Shown piece by piece: positions 17,046 to 24,889 of a stretch of 64,000 bases of DNA. The notes below the pieces were generated by a model. It made no database searches and had not been told where the DNA came from. It worked only from the letters and a program-made list of their open reading frames with translations. The translations under genes were made by a program, and so were the position numbers. This stretch comes from Halobacterium rubrum. GTDB taxonomy: Archaea; Halobacteriota; Halobacteria; Halobacteriales; Halobacteriaceae. Every line of letters begins with the position of its first letter. The stretch's first letter is position 1. The DNA is taken from NCBI RefSeq assembly GCF_021729015.1, contig NZ_JAJQQZ010000001.1, positions 930,001-994,000 of the forward strand, in the 5' to 3' direction.

Positions 17046-19238
17046 ATGGTTGATTTGGGACGCAGCAAAAAGCTGTCGCCCGACCGGCGCGCCGACGTGC
17101 CGTTCCCGGCCGTCGTCGGGCAGCAGAACCTGAAGGCGGCACTGCTCGCCGTCGGCGCTAACGACGCCCTCGACGGCCTGCTCGTCGCCGGCGAGAAGGG
17201 CACCGCGAAGTCCACGACCGCCCGCGCGCTCGCCGACCTCCTCCCGGACCAGCGCGCCGTCGCCGACTGCCCCTACGGTTGCCCGCCCGAGAACCCAAAA
17301 CGGCAGTGTCGGGACTGCCGGGACCGGGACGACCCACCGGTCGAGACCCGCTCCGTCCCGTTCGTCACGCTACCACTCGGTGCCTCCCGCGACCGCGTCG
17401 TCGGGTCTCTCTCTGTCACCGACGCGCTCGCCGGCGACGCCGAGTTCAACCCTGGTTTACTCGCCGCCGCCAACCGAGGGTTCCTCTACGTCGACGAGGT
17501 GAACCTCCTCGACGACCACCTCGTCGACGTCCTCCTGGACGCCGCCGCCGCCGGCGTCAACCGCGTCGAGCGCGACGGCGTCAGCGTCACCCACCCAGCC
17601 GAGTTCACCCTCGTCGGCACCATGAACCCCGAGGAGGGCGACCTCCGGCCACAGTTCCGCGACCGGTTCGCGCTCCGCGTCGCCGTCGAGGGCAGCGACG
17701 ACCTGGCCGACCGCGTGGCGATTCTCGACCGCGCGCTCGCTGGCTTCGACGGCGACTACGTCGAGGAGACCGCCGCCGTCCGGGACCGCCTGCTCGGCGC
17801 CCGCGACCTGCTGTCGGACGTCGACCTGCCGGACTCGCTGGCCCGGGAAATCGCCGAACTCTGCCGGGATGCCGGCGTCGACGGACACCGCGCCGATGTC
17901 GCCACCGCTCGGGCCGCTCGGACCCTCGCGGCGCTCGACGGACGGCCCACCGTCACCGAGGGCGACGTCCAGCGCGCCGCCGGGTTCGCGCTCCCCCACC
18001 GGCTGCAGTCCCGCCCGTTCGAGGACGCCCCCGACCCGGAGGACGTCGTGGACGACCACTTCGACGACCGCGACGCCCAGCAGCCCGACGAGGGCAGCGA
18101 TGACGGTGGGCAGTCCGAATCCGACGCGCCCGACGAGGACGAAGCGGCCGACTCCGGTGACGAGTCCGGAGAGCCGGACGCCGACTCCGGCCCGGACACC
18201 GACGAGGAGTCGACGGCAGACCCCGAGTCCGGCCAGCGTGGCGACCAGTCCGGCGACAGTGAGGCCCCCGGACAGACGGGGCGGGGAGGCAGCGATGGCG
18301 GTGACGGAGACGGAGACAGGGACGGAGACGATGACGAACCGGCCGACAGCGACACAGAATCGGGTGAGAGCGACGGGAACGCCGGCGACGACGAGAACGA
18401 GGACGAGGACGAAGCCACGCCGCTGGTCCCCGGGCAGTCCCGCGGCGAGGCCGTCGAACCGGGCGTCGGCGAGGCCCCCGACACCGGCTCCCCGGACGCC
18501 GAGCGCGCCACTGGCGGAACGGGACGCGCGACCGCCGACCCGAGCACCGACGCTCGCGGGGCTCGCGTGCGGACCGAGCGCGCGTCACCCACCGACGACG
18601 TGGACGCCGCCGCCTCGGTCCGGGCGGCCGCCGCCCGGGGCAGCGACAGCGTCGCGTCCCGGGACCTCCGGCAGTCAGTCCGCTCGGGGTCGGCGTCCGC
18701 GCTGGTCGTGTTCGCGGTGGACGCCAGCGCGTCGATGCGCGGGCCGATGCGCGCCGCCAAGGGCGTCGCGCTCGACCTGCTCCGGGACGCCTACGAGCGC
18801 CGCGACGAGGTCGCCGTCGTCGCGTTCGCGGGCGACGACGCCGACGTGGTGTTGCCCCCGACCGACAGCGTCACCCTCGCCGCCCGCCACCTGAAGTCGC
18901 TGCCGACCGGCGACCGGACGCCGCTCCCGGCGGGCCTCCGGACCGCCGACGAGGTGCTGGGGCGCGCGGACCCCGACGCCGCCGTCGTCGTTGTCGTCAC
19001 CGACGGCCGGGCGAACGCCGGCACCGACGCGCCGACCAGCGACACCCGGGCGGCCGCGAGCGCGCTCGCCGACCGGGACGCGGACGTGCTCGTCGTCGAC
19101 GCCGGCGACGACGGCGACCGCGGCAGCCTCGTCGACGACGTGGTTCGCGCCTCGCAGGGCGAGCGCGTGCCGCTGTCCGCGCTGACGCCGGAGCGAATCG
19201 ACGGCGCGGTCCGGGGCGCGACCGGGGGTGAGGCCTGA
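17046..19238 (+). CDS. chlID: Fused ChlI/ChlD-type cobaltochelatase ATPase subunit
   Basis: AAA+ motor for the CobN chelatase. The 730-residue protein has an N-terminal AAA+ domain (Walker A GEKGTAKST, residues 49-57; Walker B FLYVDEVNLL near 146; GTMNPEEGDLRPQFRDRF sensor region), an acidic low-complexity linker of about 150 residues, and a C-terminal von Willebrand A domain with MIDAS FAVDASASM (Asp559). It therefore combines ChlI and ChlD in one chain, replacing bacterial CobS and CobT chelatase subunits. Cys75, Cys79, Cys88 and Cys91 lie between the Walker motifs and could bind a metal. It overlaps the transporter gene by 1 bp. Confidence 0.92.
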   Translation: MVDLGRSKKLSPDRRADVPFPAVVGQQNLKAALLAVGANDALDGLLVAGEKGTAKSTTARALADLLPDQRAVADCPYGCPPENPKRQCRDCRDRDDPPVETRSVPFVTLPLGASRDRVVGSLSVTDALAGDAEFNPGLLAAANRGFLYVDEVNLLDDHLVDVLLDAAAAGVNRVERDGVSVTHPAEFTLVGTMNPEEGDLRPQFRDRFALRVAVEGSDDLADRVAILDRALAGFDGDYVEETAAVRDRLLGARDLLSDVDLPDSLAREIAELCRDAGVDGHRADVATARAARTLAALDGRPTVTEGDVQRAAGFALPHRLQSRPFEDAPDPEDVVDDHFDDRDAQQPDEGSDDGGQSESDAPDEDEAADSGDESGEPDADSGPDTDEESTADPESGQRGDQSGDSEAPGQTGRGGSDGGDGDGDRDGDDDEPADSDTESGESDGNAGDDENEDEDEATPLVPGQSRGEAVEPGVGEAPDTGSPDAERATGGTGRATADPSTDARGARVRTERASPTDDVDAAASVRAAAARGSDSVASRDLRQSVRSGSASALVVFAVDASASMRGPMRAAKGVALDLLRDAYERRDEVAVVAFAGDDADVVLPPTDSVTLAARHLKSLPTGDRTPLPAGLRTADEVLGRADPDAAVVVVVTDGRANAGTDAPTSDTRAAASALADRDADVLVVDAGDDGDRGSLVDDVVRASQGERVPLSALTPERIDGAVRGATGGEA

Positions 19239-19963
19239 TGGTCGACGCTCTCGGCAGCGCCACCGGCATCGGCATCCTCGGAGCGGCGGCCGTGCTCGGC
19301 GTCACGCACGCCCTCGAACCCGACCACGCAGCCGGCATCTCCGCGCTGACGAGCGAGACTGACCGCTGGACGCACGCCGCGTTCGTCGGCGGCAGCTTCG
19401 CCGTCGGCCACGTCGCCGTCGTCGTCGCCTGGGTCGCCGTCCTCGGGCTGCTGGGCGCCGCCGCCAGCAGCGTCCCCGGCGCAGTCGACGAGCTGGGCAC
19501 GCTGGTCGCCGGCGGCATCCTCCTCGTCGTCGCAGCCGTGCTCGCGGCGACCGGTGCTCACCGCCTCCGAGCTGGTGGCGACGACGAGCAGGACGCGGAC
19601 GGCGAGCGCGGGATTGCGGGTCGCCTGCTGGCGCGAGCGCAGGCGCACCTCCACAGCCACGAGCACGAGACGCGTGCGGACTACCTCCGGACGGGCGTCG
19701 TCGGGTCGCTGTTCGCGCTGTCGCCGCCCGTCAGCATGCTCGCGCTCGTCTCGGCAGTACTCCCGTCTGCGGGGCTGTCGACGACCGCAGCCAGTGTCGG
19801 CGTCTACGCCGTCGCCATCACCGCGACGATGAGCCTCGTCGGCACCGGCCTCGGCAGCGCGTTCGCGGCGGCGCGGCGGCGCAGTCGACGCACGCACGCC
19901 GCCCTGGAACTGTGCGCGAGTGGAGCCGTGTTCGCGTTCGCCGTGCAGATACTGGTCGTCTGA
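19238..19963 (+). CDS. Nickel/cobalt transporter (NicO/HoxN-like)
   Basis: A 241-residue integral membrane protein with about six hydrophobic segments. The first helix carries HALEPDH (residues 24-30), the H-x4-DH metal-selection motif of NiCoT-type permeases. A cytoplasmic loop contains a His-rich stretch, AHLHSHEHETR, that may capture metal. Starting in the TGATG junction with the chelatase ATPase, it is almost certainly co-translated with it, which favours cobalt as the substrate and couples uptake to insertion. Nickel transport cannot be excluded. Confidence 0.8.
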   Translation: MVDALGSATGIGILGAAAVLGVTHALEPDHAAGISALTSETDRWTHAAFVGGSFAVGHVAVVVAWVAVLGLLGAAASSVPGAVDELGTLVAGGILLVVAAVLAATGAHRLRAGGDDEQDADGERGIAGRLLARAQAHLHSHEHETRADYLRTGVVGSLFALSPPVSMLALVSAVLPSAGLSTTAASVGVYAVAITATMSLVGTGLGSAFAAARRRSRRTHAALELCASGAVFAFAVQILVV

Positions 19964-20035
19964 GGGCGCTGTCGATTGCTTCTCCGTTCGCAGAATAGCG
20001 GTCCGGACCGATTCACAGTCCGTTCCGACTTGGCG

Positions 20036-21358
20036 TCAGTCGAACAGCCGGAGCCGATACGCTCCCAGCGGCCCGTCGTCGCTGTTGTCGTGGTACGTCA
20101 CCGGCTCCTCGACGACGGCGACACGGCTTCCGCAGTCGCTTCGACCGCCGCCTTCCCGGGCACTGCACTCGTCGCCGAGCGCCGCGGCGGTGACGACGCC
20201 GGGCACGCTCCGGGCGACCGTCGGCCCACCGGCCACGTCGTACCGACGGACGCCGTGCCGGTCCGGGTCCCGGTCGCGGAAGTGCTGGGCGACGGGCACG
20301 GCGACGCAGTCGTCGCGGGCAGCAATCTCGTGCGCGAACCCGCCGACGGCGTCGACGAACGCCGTGTCCCCGCTGGCGGTCACGCCGACCGCGGTGTGTT
20401 CGTTCGGGTGCCGCAGTTCGGTCTCGCGGTCGTCGCCCTCGGGGTAGGTGTTCCCGACGACGAAGACGGCACCCTCGGCCGTCGCGTGGACGTGATTCGG
20501 GTAGGCGTAGACGGTCTCCTGCGCTGGCTCTCCTGTGGCGTCTCCGCCGCCGCCGCCGCCGTGTTCGACCGGCCGACCGAGGTCGACGGCCCACCGGACG
20601 CCGTCGCCGTCGAGGCAGTACCCCCGGTAGTCGGCGTGGCTCGCGGCGACCACGCCGCCGGGCGCGAGCGCCACGTCGCCGACGCGCCGGTCGCCGTCGC
20701 CCGGCGGGTCCCAGCGCCGCCGCCCCCGGCCCGTCTCCGGGTCGAGCACGACGAGGCCGGCGTCCCAGTCGCCGGGGCAGCGGTTGTAGGCGACGGCGAG
20801 ACGGTCGCCGCCGTCGACGGCGAGGCTGATGGGGGAAGCGTCGGCCTCGTGTCGCCACGCGACACTCCCGTCCGGGCCGACGGCGTACACGACGCTCCGG
20901 AAGCACCGGCCGCCGTCGGGCCCGCGCTCGTAGCGGCGCGCGGCGACGAACGCGCTCTCGCCGTCGGCGTCGGGCACGGCGATGTCGACGACGAACGGCA
21001 GGTAGAAGCGGGTGTGTTTCTGCGGGACGCCGACGTCGTCGGCGGTCCGGTACCGCCACCGGACGGCCCCGGTGTCGCGGTCGTGCAGTCGAATCTCGCC
21101 GGCCGCACCGCGCTCGCCGGCCAGCACGCCGCCGGCGAACGGCGCCAGCGCGACGACGCTCCCCCGGTCGCTGTCGCCCTCGTTCCGCCAGCGCTCGTCG
21201 AGCGACGCGTCGAAGGCCGCGACGGTGCCGTCCGCGAGCCCCGCCACGACCGCGTCGCCGTCCAGACAGACGCCGGACCGGCGGCCGAGCTGCCGGGAGC
21301 CGTTCGGCTGAACCTCGCCCAGGTCCGCGACGGCGCTACTCGTCGGCGGGGAAGGCAT
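20036..21358 (-). CDS. PQQ/WD40-like beta-propeller protein at the end of a cobalamin operon
   Basis: A 440-residue protein made of repeating beta-rich blades: GDAVVAGLADGTVAAFDASLDERW, VALAPFAGGVLAGERG, LVVLDPETGRGRRRWD and GVVAASHADYRGYCLDG resemble PQQ-repeat (BamB-like) blades. There is no signal peptide or membrane segment, so it is probably cytoplasmic. It starts 23 bp inside the end of the upstream 123-residue gene, so it is the last gene of the cbiT operon. A function in corrinoid synthesis is suggested only by this position; scaffolding or metal-storage roles are possible. No enzyme motif is visible. Confidence 0.7.
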   Translation of the reverse strand: MPSPPTSSAVADLGEVQPNGSRQLGRRSGVCLDGDAVVAGLADGTVAAFDASLDERWRNEGDSDRGSVVALAPFAGGVLAGERGAAGEIRLHDRDTGAVRWRYRTADDVGVPQKHTRFYLPFVVDIAVPDADGESAFVAARRYERGPDGGRCFRSVVYAVGPDGSVAWRHEADASPISLAVDGGDRLAVAYNRCPGDWDAGLVVLDPETGRGRRRWDPPGDGDRRVGDVALAPGGVVAASHADYRGYCLDGDGVRWAVDLGRPVEHGGGGGGDATGEPAQETVYAYPNHVHATAEGAVFVVGNTYPEGDDRETELRHPNEHTAVGVTASGDTAFVDAVGGFAHEIAARDDCVAVPVAQHFRDRDPDRHGVRRYDVAGGPTVARSVPGVVTAAALGDECSAREGGGRSDCGSRVAVVEEPVTYHDNSDDGPLGAYRLRLFD

Positions 21359-21707
21359 CGTGGAGAGAGTGGTGGGTCTCGCCGAGGTCGTCGAAAAACG
21401 AGTCGCCGTGGTCGGCGAGCCGAGCCAGCGACCGCTCGGCGTCCCGGACGGCGACGAGGCGCCCCCGGAGGTAGTCGTACTCGGCGTCGCTCTCGTCGGC
21501 GGCGGCGACCTCCTCCTCGAGGTCCACGAGCGCGGCGTCGAGGTGGCGCTGCAGGTCGGACAGCGAGTCCGCTTCCGCCAGCCCCTCGATGGGGCCGTCC
21601 AGTGCGCCTTCCAGTTCCTTCTCGGCGTGCTCGCGGGCGCTCCGGTCGCTGGTGCCGAGAACGTTCATCAGGCCGAGTCGCAGCGCTTCGAGTTCGTGGC
21701 AGGTCAT
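21336..21707 (-). CDS. Small helical protein of the cobalamin operon (DUF3209-like)
   Basis: A 123-residue acidic, largely alpha-helical protein: MTCHELEALRLGLMNVLGTSD at the start, then long helices rich in Leu, Glu and Arg and a C-terminus HHSLHDAFPADE. The N-terminal Cys-His pair and C-terminal His residues could bind metal. It resembles the haloarchaeal family I know as DUF3209, which co-occurs with cobalamin genes; that name is from memory. It sits in ATGA overlap with cbiX. No enzymatic motif is visible; it might be a small partner of the chelatase or of the missing steps. Confidence 0.7.
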   Translation of the reverse strand: MTCHELEALRLGLMNVLGTSDRSAREHAEKELEGALDGPIEGLAEADSLSDLQRHLDAALVDLEEEVAAADESDAEYDYLRGRLVAVRDAERSLARLADHGDSFFDDLGETHHSLHDAFPADE

Positions 21708-22927
21708 AGTAGCTGTGAGTCGAGGTCGGGCACGATGCGGTCCCGGTCGGCGTGGGACGAGACGATGCGGTCGGCGTCCTCGGGGTCGACGCGCTGGTAC
21801 CAGACGCCGTCGGGGTAGACGGCGACGTTCGGGCCGTCGCCGCACTCGCCGAGACACGAGGTGCGCGTCACGCGCACGCTGGCACCGTCGGCGTCCCGGG
21901 CTTCCTGTCGGAGGCGTTCGAGGACGGCCGGCGCGCCGTCGGCGGCGCACGTCTGGTTCGTGCAGACGGCGACGTGCTGGTCGGGGGTGTCGTGGACGTG
22001 TGGGTCGTCGGCGACGTCCTCGCGGTTCTCGTGGGCCTCCTGGTGGTTCAGGGCGCGCAGCATCGCCTTCGCGCCGCCGACGTCCTCCTCGTAGCCGTCC
22101 AGTTCCACCTTGTACTTGCAGGTGTCACAGGACATCTCGACGCTGCCCGTCCGCGCCTCCTGCCAGCGGTCCGCGAGCACGTCCAGCAGCCGCGAGTCCG
22201 TGCCCAGCGGGTCGCCGCAGGCGGCGTCGACGTACGGGTAGTCCGCGTCGAACTCGTCAGTGCCGTCCCGGATGCGGCCCGTGAGCACGCCGTCGCCGAG
22301 CATGTACGGCACGACCACCACGGCGTCCGGCCGGTGTTTGGCGACGTCGTGCAGCGTGTCGTCGAGCGTCGGTTCCGTCACGCCGATGAACGTCGCGTCG
22401 ACCCGCGAGAACTCGCGGCCCTCGTACAGCAGGCGGGCGAGCTTGTGGACGTCGGCGTTGGCGTCTGGGTCGCTGGAGCCGCGCGCACACAGGACGACCG
22501 CCACGTCGTCTTCCTCGCGGTCGACGCCGAGGTCGGCCTCGACGGCTGCCGCGCGGTCGTCCAGCAGGTCCACGATGGCGGGGTGGACGCCGAGGTGCGA
22601 GCCGTTCCGGAAGTCGACCTCCGGGTGCTGGCTGCGGGCGCGCTGGAGCGCGGCCGGCACGTCGTTTTTGACGTGGCTGGCGGCGAACAGCGACAGGTGG
22701 ACGACCGAGATGCTGGCGACGGCCGGCGCGAGCGCGTCGATGGCGTCCGGAATCGTCGGCTCTGCGAGTTCGAGGAAGCCGGCGTCGACGGGCACGCCGA
22801 GCCGGCCCTCGAGGTCGGCGGCGAGCGTCCGCACCTGTTCGTTGGACTCCTCGCGGCGGGAGCCGTGGCCGACGAGCAACACCGCCTCGTCGTTCAGACT
22901 CCCGGTCGGGCTGTCGGTGCGGCTCAC
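21704..22927 (-). CDS. cbiX: Sirohydrochlorin cobaltochelatase CbiX with C-terminal 2Fe-2S ferredoxin domain
   Basis: Inserts cobalt into sirohydrochlorin, the entry step of the cobalt-early route. The 407-residue protein has two chelatase half-domains: AVLLVGHGSRREE (His21) and a second starting VVLCARGSSDPDAN. Then comes MSCDTC (about residues 264-269), an MxCxxC motif known from long CbiX proteins with an Fe-S centre, a His-rich linker, and a thioredoxin-like 2Fe-2S domain (VCTNQTC, then TSCLGECGDGPNVAVYPDG). The GTG at 22927 gives VSRTDSPTGS and forms a GTGA overlap with the gene upstream. Fusion with the ferredoxin domain suggests a redox role beyond cobalt insertion. Confidence 0.9.
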   Translation of the reverse strand: MSRTDSPTGSLNDEAVLLVGHGSRREESNEQVRTLAADLEGRLGVPVDAGFLELAEPTIPDAIDALAPAVASISVVHLSLFAASHVKNDVPAALQRARSQHPEVDFRNGSHLGVHPAIVDLLDDRAAAVEADLGVDREEDDVAVVLCARGSSDPDANADVHKLARLLYEGREFSRVDATFIGVTEPTLDDTLHDVAKHRPDAVVVVPYMLGDGVLTGRIRDGTDEFDADYPYVDAACGDPLGTDSRLLDVLADRWQEARTGSVEMSCDTCKYKVELDGYEEDVGGAKAMLRALNHQEAHENREDVADDPHVHDTPDQHVAVCTNQTCAADGAPAVLERLRQEARDADGASVRVTRTSCLGECGDGPNVAVYPDGVWYQRVDPEDADRIVSSHADRDRIVPDLDSQLL

Positions 22928-23625
22928 GGCTCCCCGACCTCCAGTGTGGCGTCGACGCCATCGGCCTGTTCGAGGCTCCGCCGGAGCTTCCGGCGGCGCG
23001 ACGGCGCGAACAGCCCCGACTCGTCGCTGCCCTCGTAGAGCCACGCGCCGAGTGCCGGCACGGCCTCGTCCTCGACGCTGAAGTAGTACCCCGAGGACGC
23101 GTCCGCCAGGTCGCCGCAGGGCGCGGCCCGCGGCACGTCGTCGAGCAGCGACTGGACCGTCTCCAGCAGCGCCCGGTCCTCGTGGACGAACGAGAGGCCG
23201 ACGGTGCCCGACGACGACTTGAAGCAGACGGTGCCGCAGGCCTCGACGAGCCCGCGGAGCAGCTGGCGCTCGTGGCCGTCGAACGCGTCCAGCCGGTAGC
23301 CGCCCGCGTCCCCGTCGATGGGGAGGCCGAACGCGGCCGCCGCGCGCTCGGCCAGAGAGCCGAACACCTGGACGGTGTACTCGTCCTCGCGGCGCGTGAT
23401 CGAGGTGTCGTGGGCGTACTCCCGCTCCCTGACGCGGTGGTCGGTCTGGGCGCCGCCCGCGACGGCCGCCAGCCGCTCGGCCGCCGCCTCGTCGGTCGTC
23501 TCCACGCGCACGCAGGACTCCGTGAGGTCGCCCGAGCCGGCGACGTACCCCCAGAAGTACGCGGTCTCTGGGTGCGCGGCGAGCGCGGACTCCGGCACGT
23601 CGACCCGCTGGCTGTCGGTACTCAC
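22924..23625 (-). CDS. LAGLIDADG-fold protein without catalytic acids, in the cobalamin operon
   Basis: A 233-residue protein with two internal repeats like LAGLIDADG homing endonucleases: FWGYVAGSG (residues 24-32) followed by VRVETTDEAAAERLAAV, and LRGLVEACG (residues 123-131) followed by VGLSFVHEDRALLETVQSLL. At the positions of the catalytic Asp, the motifs have Ser31 and Cys130, so nuclease activity is unlikely. It is locked into the operon by GTGA overlaps on both sides (ferredoxin before, cbiX after), so it is not a mobile intruder. A role in corrinoid synthesis is inferred from position; cysteines 130, 134 and 170 might take part in catalysis or metal binding. Confidence 0.75.
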   Translation of the reverse strand: MSTDSQRVDVPESALAAHPETAYFWGYVAGSGDLTESCVRVETTDEAAAERLAAVAGGAQTDHRVREREYAHDTSITRREDEYTVQVFGSLAERAAAAFGLPIDGDAGGYRLDAFDGHERQLLRGLVEACGTVCFKSSSGTVGLSFVHEDRALLETVQSLLDDVPRAAPCGDLADASSGYYFSVEDEAVPALGAWLYEGSDESGLFAPSRRRKLRRSLEQADGVDATLEVGEP

Positions 23626-23897
23626 GGCTCGCCCTCCACGCGCTCGACGGTGATGGCGTCGAACGGACACGCCTCGGCGGCGGCCTCGGCGTCGTCGACG
23701 CGCTCGTCGGCGAACTCGCCGACGACGGCCGTATCCGTCTCTCGAATCGTGCCGTCGTCGCTCTCTGCCGGCGGCGCCGGGTCTGCGTCCGGGTCCAGCG
23801 TGGCGATGCCGTCGTCGTCCTCCACAAACCGGGGGTCCCGGGTCAGGCACGCGAACACGCCGTCGCAGGCGTCGCGGTCGATGGTCACCCGGTACAT
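23622..23897 (-). CDS. Single-cluster ferredoxin (3Fe-4S/4Fe-4S type)
   Basis: A 91-residue acidic ferredoxin. The N-terminal Cys pattern RDACDGVFAC followed much later by EACPFDAI gives three cysteines (C-x5-C ... C-P), as in 3Fe-4S or single-4Fe-4S ferredoxins. A haloarchaeal acidic insertion of about 50 residues separates them. It starts at a TGATG junction with cbiH and overlaps the LAGLIDADG-fold gene by 4 bp. It probably supplies electrons to a reduction step of the pathway, such as ring contraction or a CbiJ replacement; the exact partner is not shown by the sequence. Confidence 0.85.
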   Translation of the reverse strand: MYRVTIDRDACDGVFACLTRDPRFVEDDDGIATLDPDADPAPPAESDDGTIRETDTAVVGEFADERVDDAEAAAEACPFDAITVERVEGEP

Positions 23898-24889
23898 CAG
23901 TAGTCGTACTTCGTCTCGTAGCCACGCGGCGTGACCATCCGGTCGTCGAAGACGTACGTCTCGTCGTTGCCGACGACGATTGTGGTGGTCATGTCCACGA
24001 GGTCGGTCTCGCCGTACGATTCGAGCTCGCCGAGGGTCGTGATCTCGACTTCCTCGTCCTCGCGGCCGGCGCCGTGGACGATGCCGACCGGCGTGTCCTC
24101 GTCGCGGTGGTCGAGCAGAATCTCGCAGGCCGTCTCGAAGTTCTCGCGGCGCTTCCGGCTCCAGGGGTTGTAGATGGCGATGGTGAACCCCTCGCCGGCG
24201 ACGGCGTGCAGCCGGGACTCGATTTCGTCCATCGGTGTCAGGTGGTCGGACAGCGAGACGCTCACGGAGTCGTTGACGAGCGGTGCGCCCAGCCGCGCGC
24301 CGCAGGACTGCGCCGCCGGGACGCCGGGCACGACCTCGAAGTCGAGCATCGACGCCATCGCGCCCTTCGACTCGGTGATCTCCAGCGCCAGCCCCGCCAG
24401 CGCGTAGACGTTTGGGTCGCCGCTGCCGACGATGGCGACGTGGTTGCCGGCGAGCGCGCGGTCGATGGCCTCCTCGGTGCGGGAGACCTCGCCGCACATC
24501 GGCGTGTCGTAGATGTCCTCGGCGTCGTCGGTGATGTCGTCCGGGATGAGGTCGATGTACGTCGTGTACCCGACGATGTGCTCGGCGTCGGCGAGCGCCG
24601 CCTTCGCGCGGTCGGTCATCCCCTCCGGCTGGCCGGGGCCGAGCCCGACCGCCACGAGCGTCCCGGGGTCGGCGTCGAAGTCGTCGACGGTCGCGCCGAC
24701 TTCCTCTGCCTCTTCGTTCGCCTCGCTCTCGGTGTCACTCGACGCGCCGCAGGCCGAGGTCGACGAGTCGGTGCTGCTCGACGACCCGCCGCACGCCGAC
24801 TCGCTGCTCGTCTCGTCGGTCGCGGACGCGCCGCACTTGCCGGTCGATTCCTCCGTCTCGGTCGTGGTTGTGGTGTCGTCAGTGCTCAT
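23897..24889 (-). CDS. cbiH: Cobalt-factor III/precorrin-3B C17-methyltransferase CbiH (copy 1)
   Basis: SAM-dependent C17 methylase that drives ring contraction. The 330-residue protein has a 70-residue Cys/Ser/Thr/Glu-rich N-terminal tail with three similar segments (KCGAS, ACGGS, ACGAS) and then the methylase body: LVAVGLGPGQPEGMTDRAK, HVAIVGSGDPNVYALAGLA, VVPGVPAAQSCGARLGAPL, SLSDHLTPMDEIESRL and AIYNPWSRKRREN. The adjacent gene at 24889 is a second CbiH-like protein, so they may split C17 methylation and ring contraction. The Cys-rich tail is unusual and may bind a metal or Fe-S cluster. Confidence 0.88.
   Translation of the reverse strand: MSTDDTTTTTETEESTGKCGASATDETSSESACGGSSSSTDSSTSACGASSDTESEANEEAEEVGATVDDFDADPGTLVAVGLGPGQPEGMTDRAKAALADAEHIVGYTTYIDLIPDDITDDAEDIYDTPMCGEVSRTEEAIDRALAGNHVAIVGSGDPNVYALAGLALEITESKGAMASMLDFEVVPGVPAAQSCGARLGAPLVNDSVSVSLSDHLTPMDEIESRLHAVAGEGFTIAIYNPWSRKRRENFETACEILLDHRDEDTPVGIVHGAGREDEEVEITTLGELESYGETDLVDMTTTIVVGNDETYVFDDRMVTPRGYETKYDY

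Noticed and set aside
22924-23625. Active homing endonuclease (intein or free-standing)
   Set aside because: The LAGLIDADG motifs lack the catalytic acidic residue, no intein splice motifs are present, and both neighbours are intact and translationally coupled.
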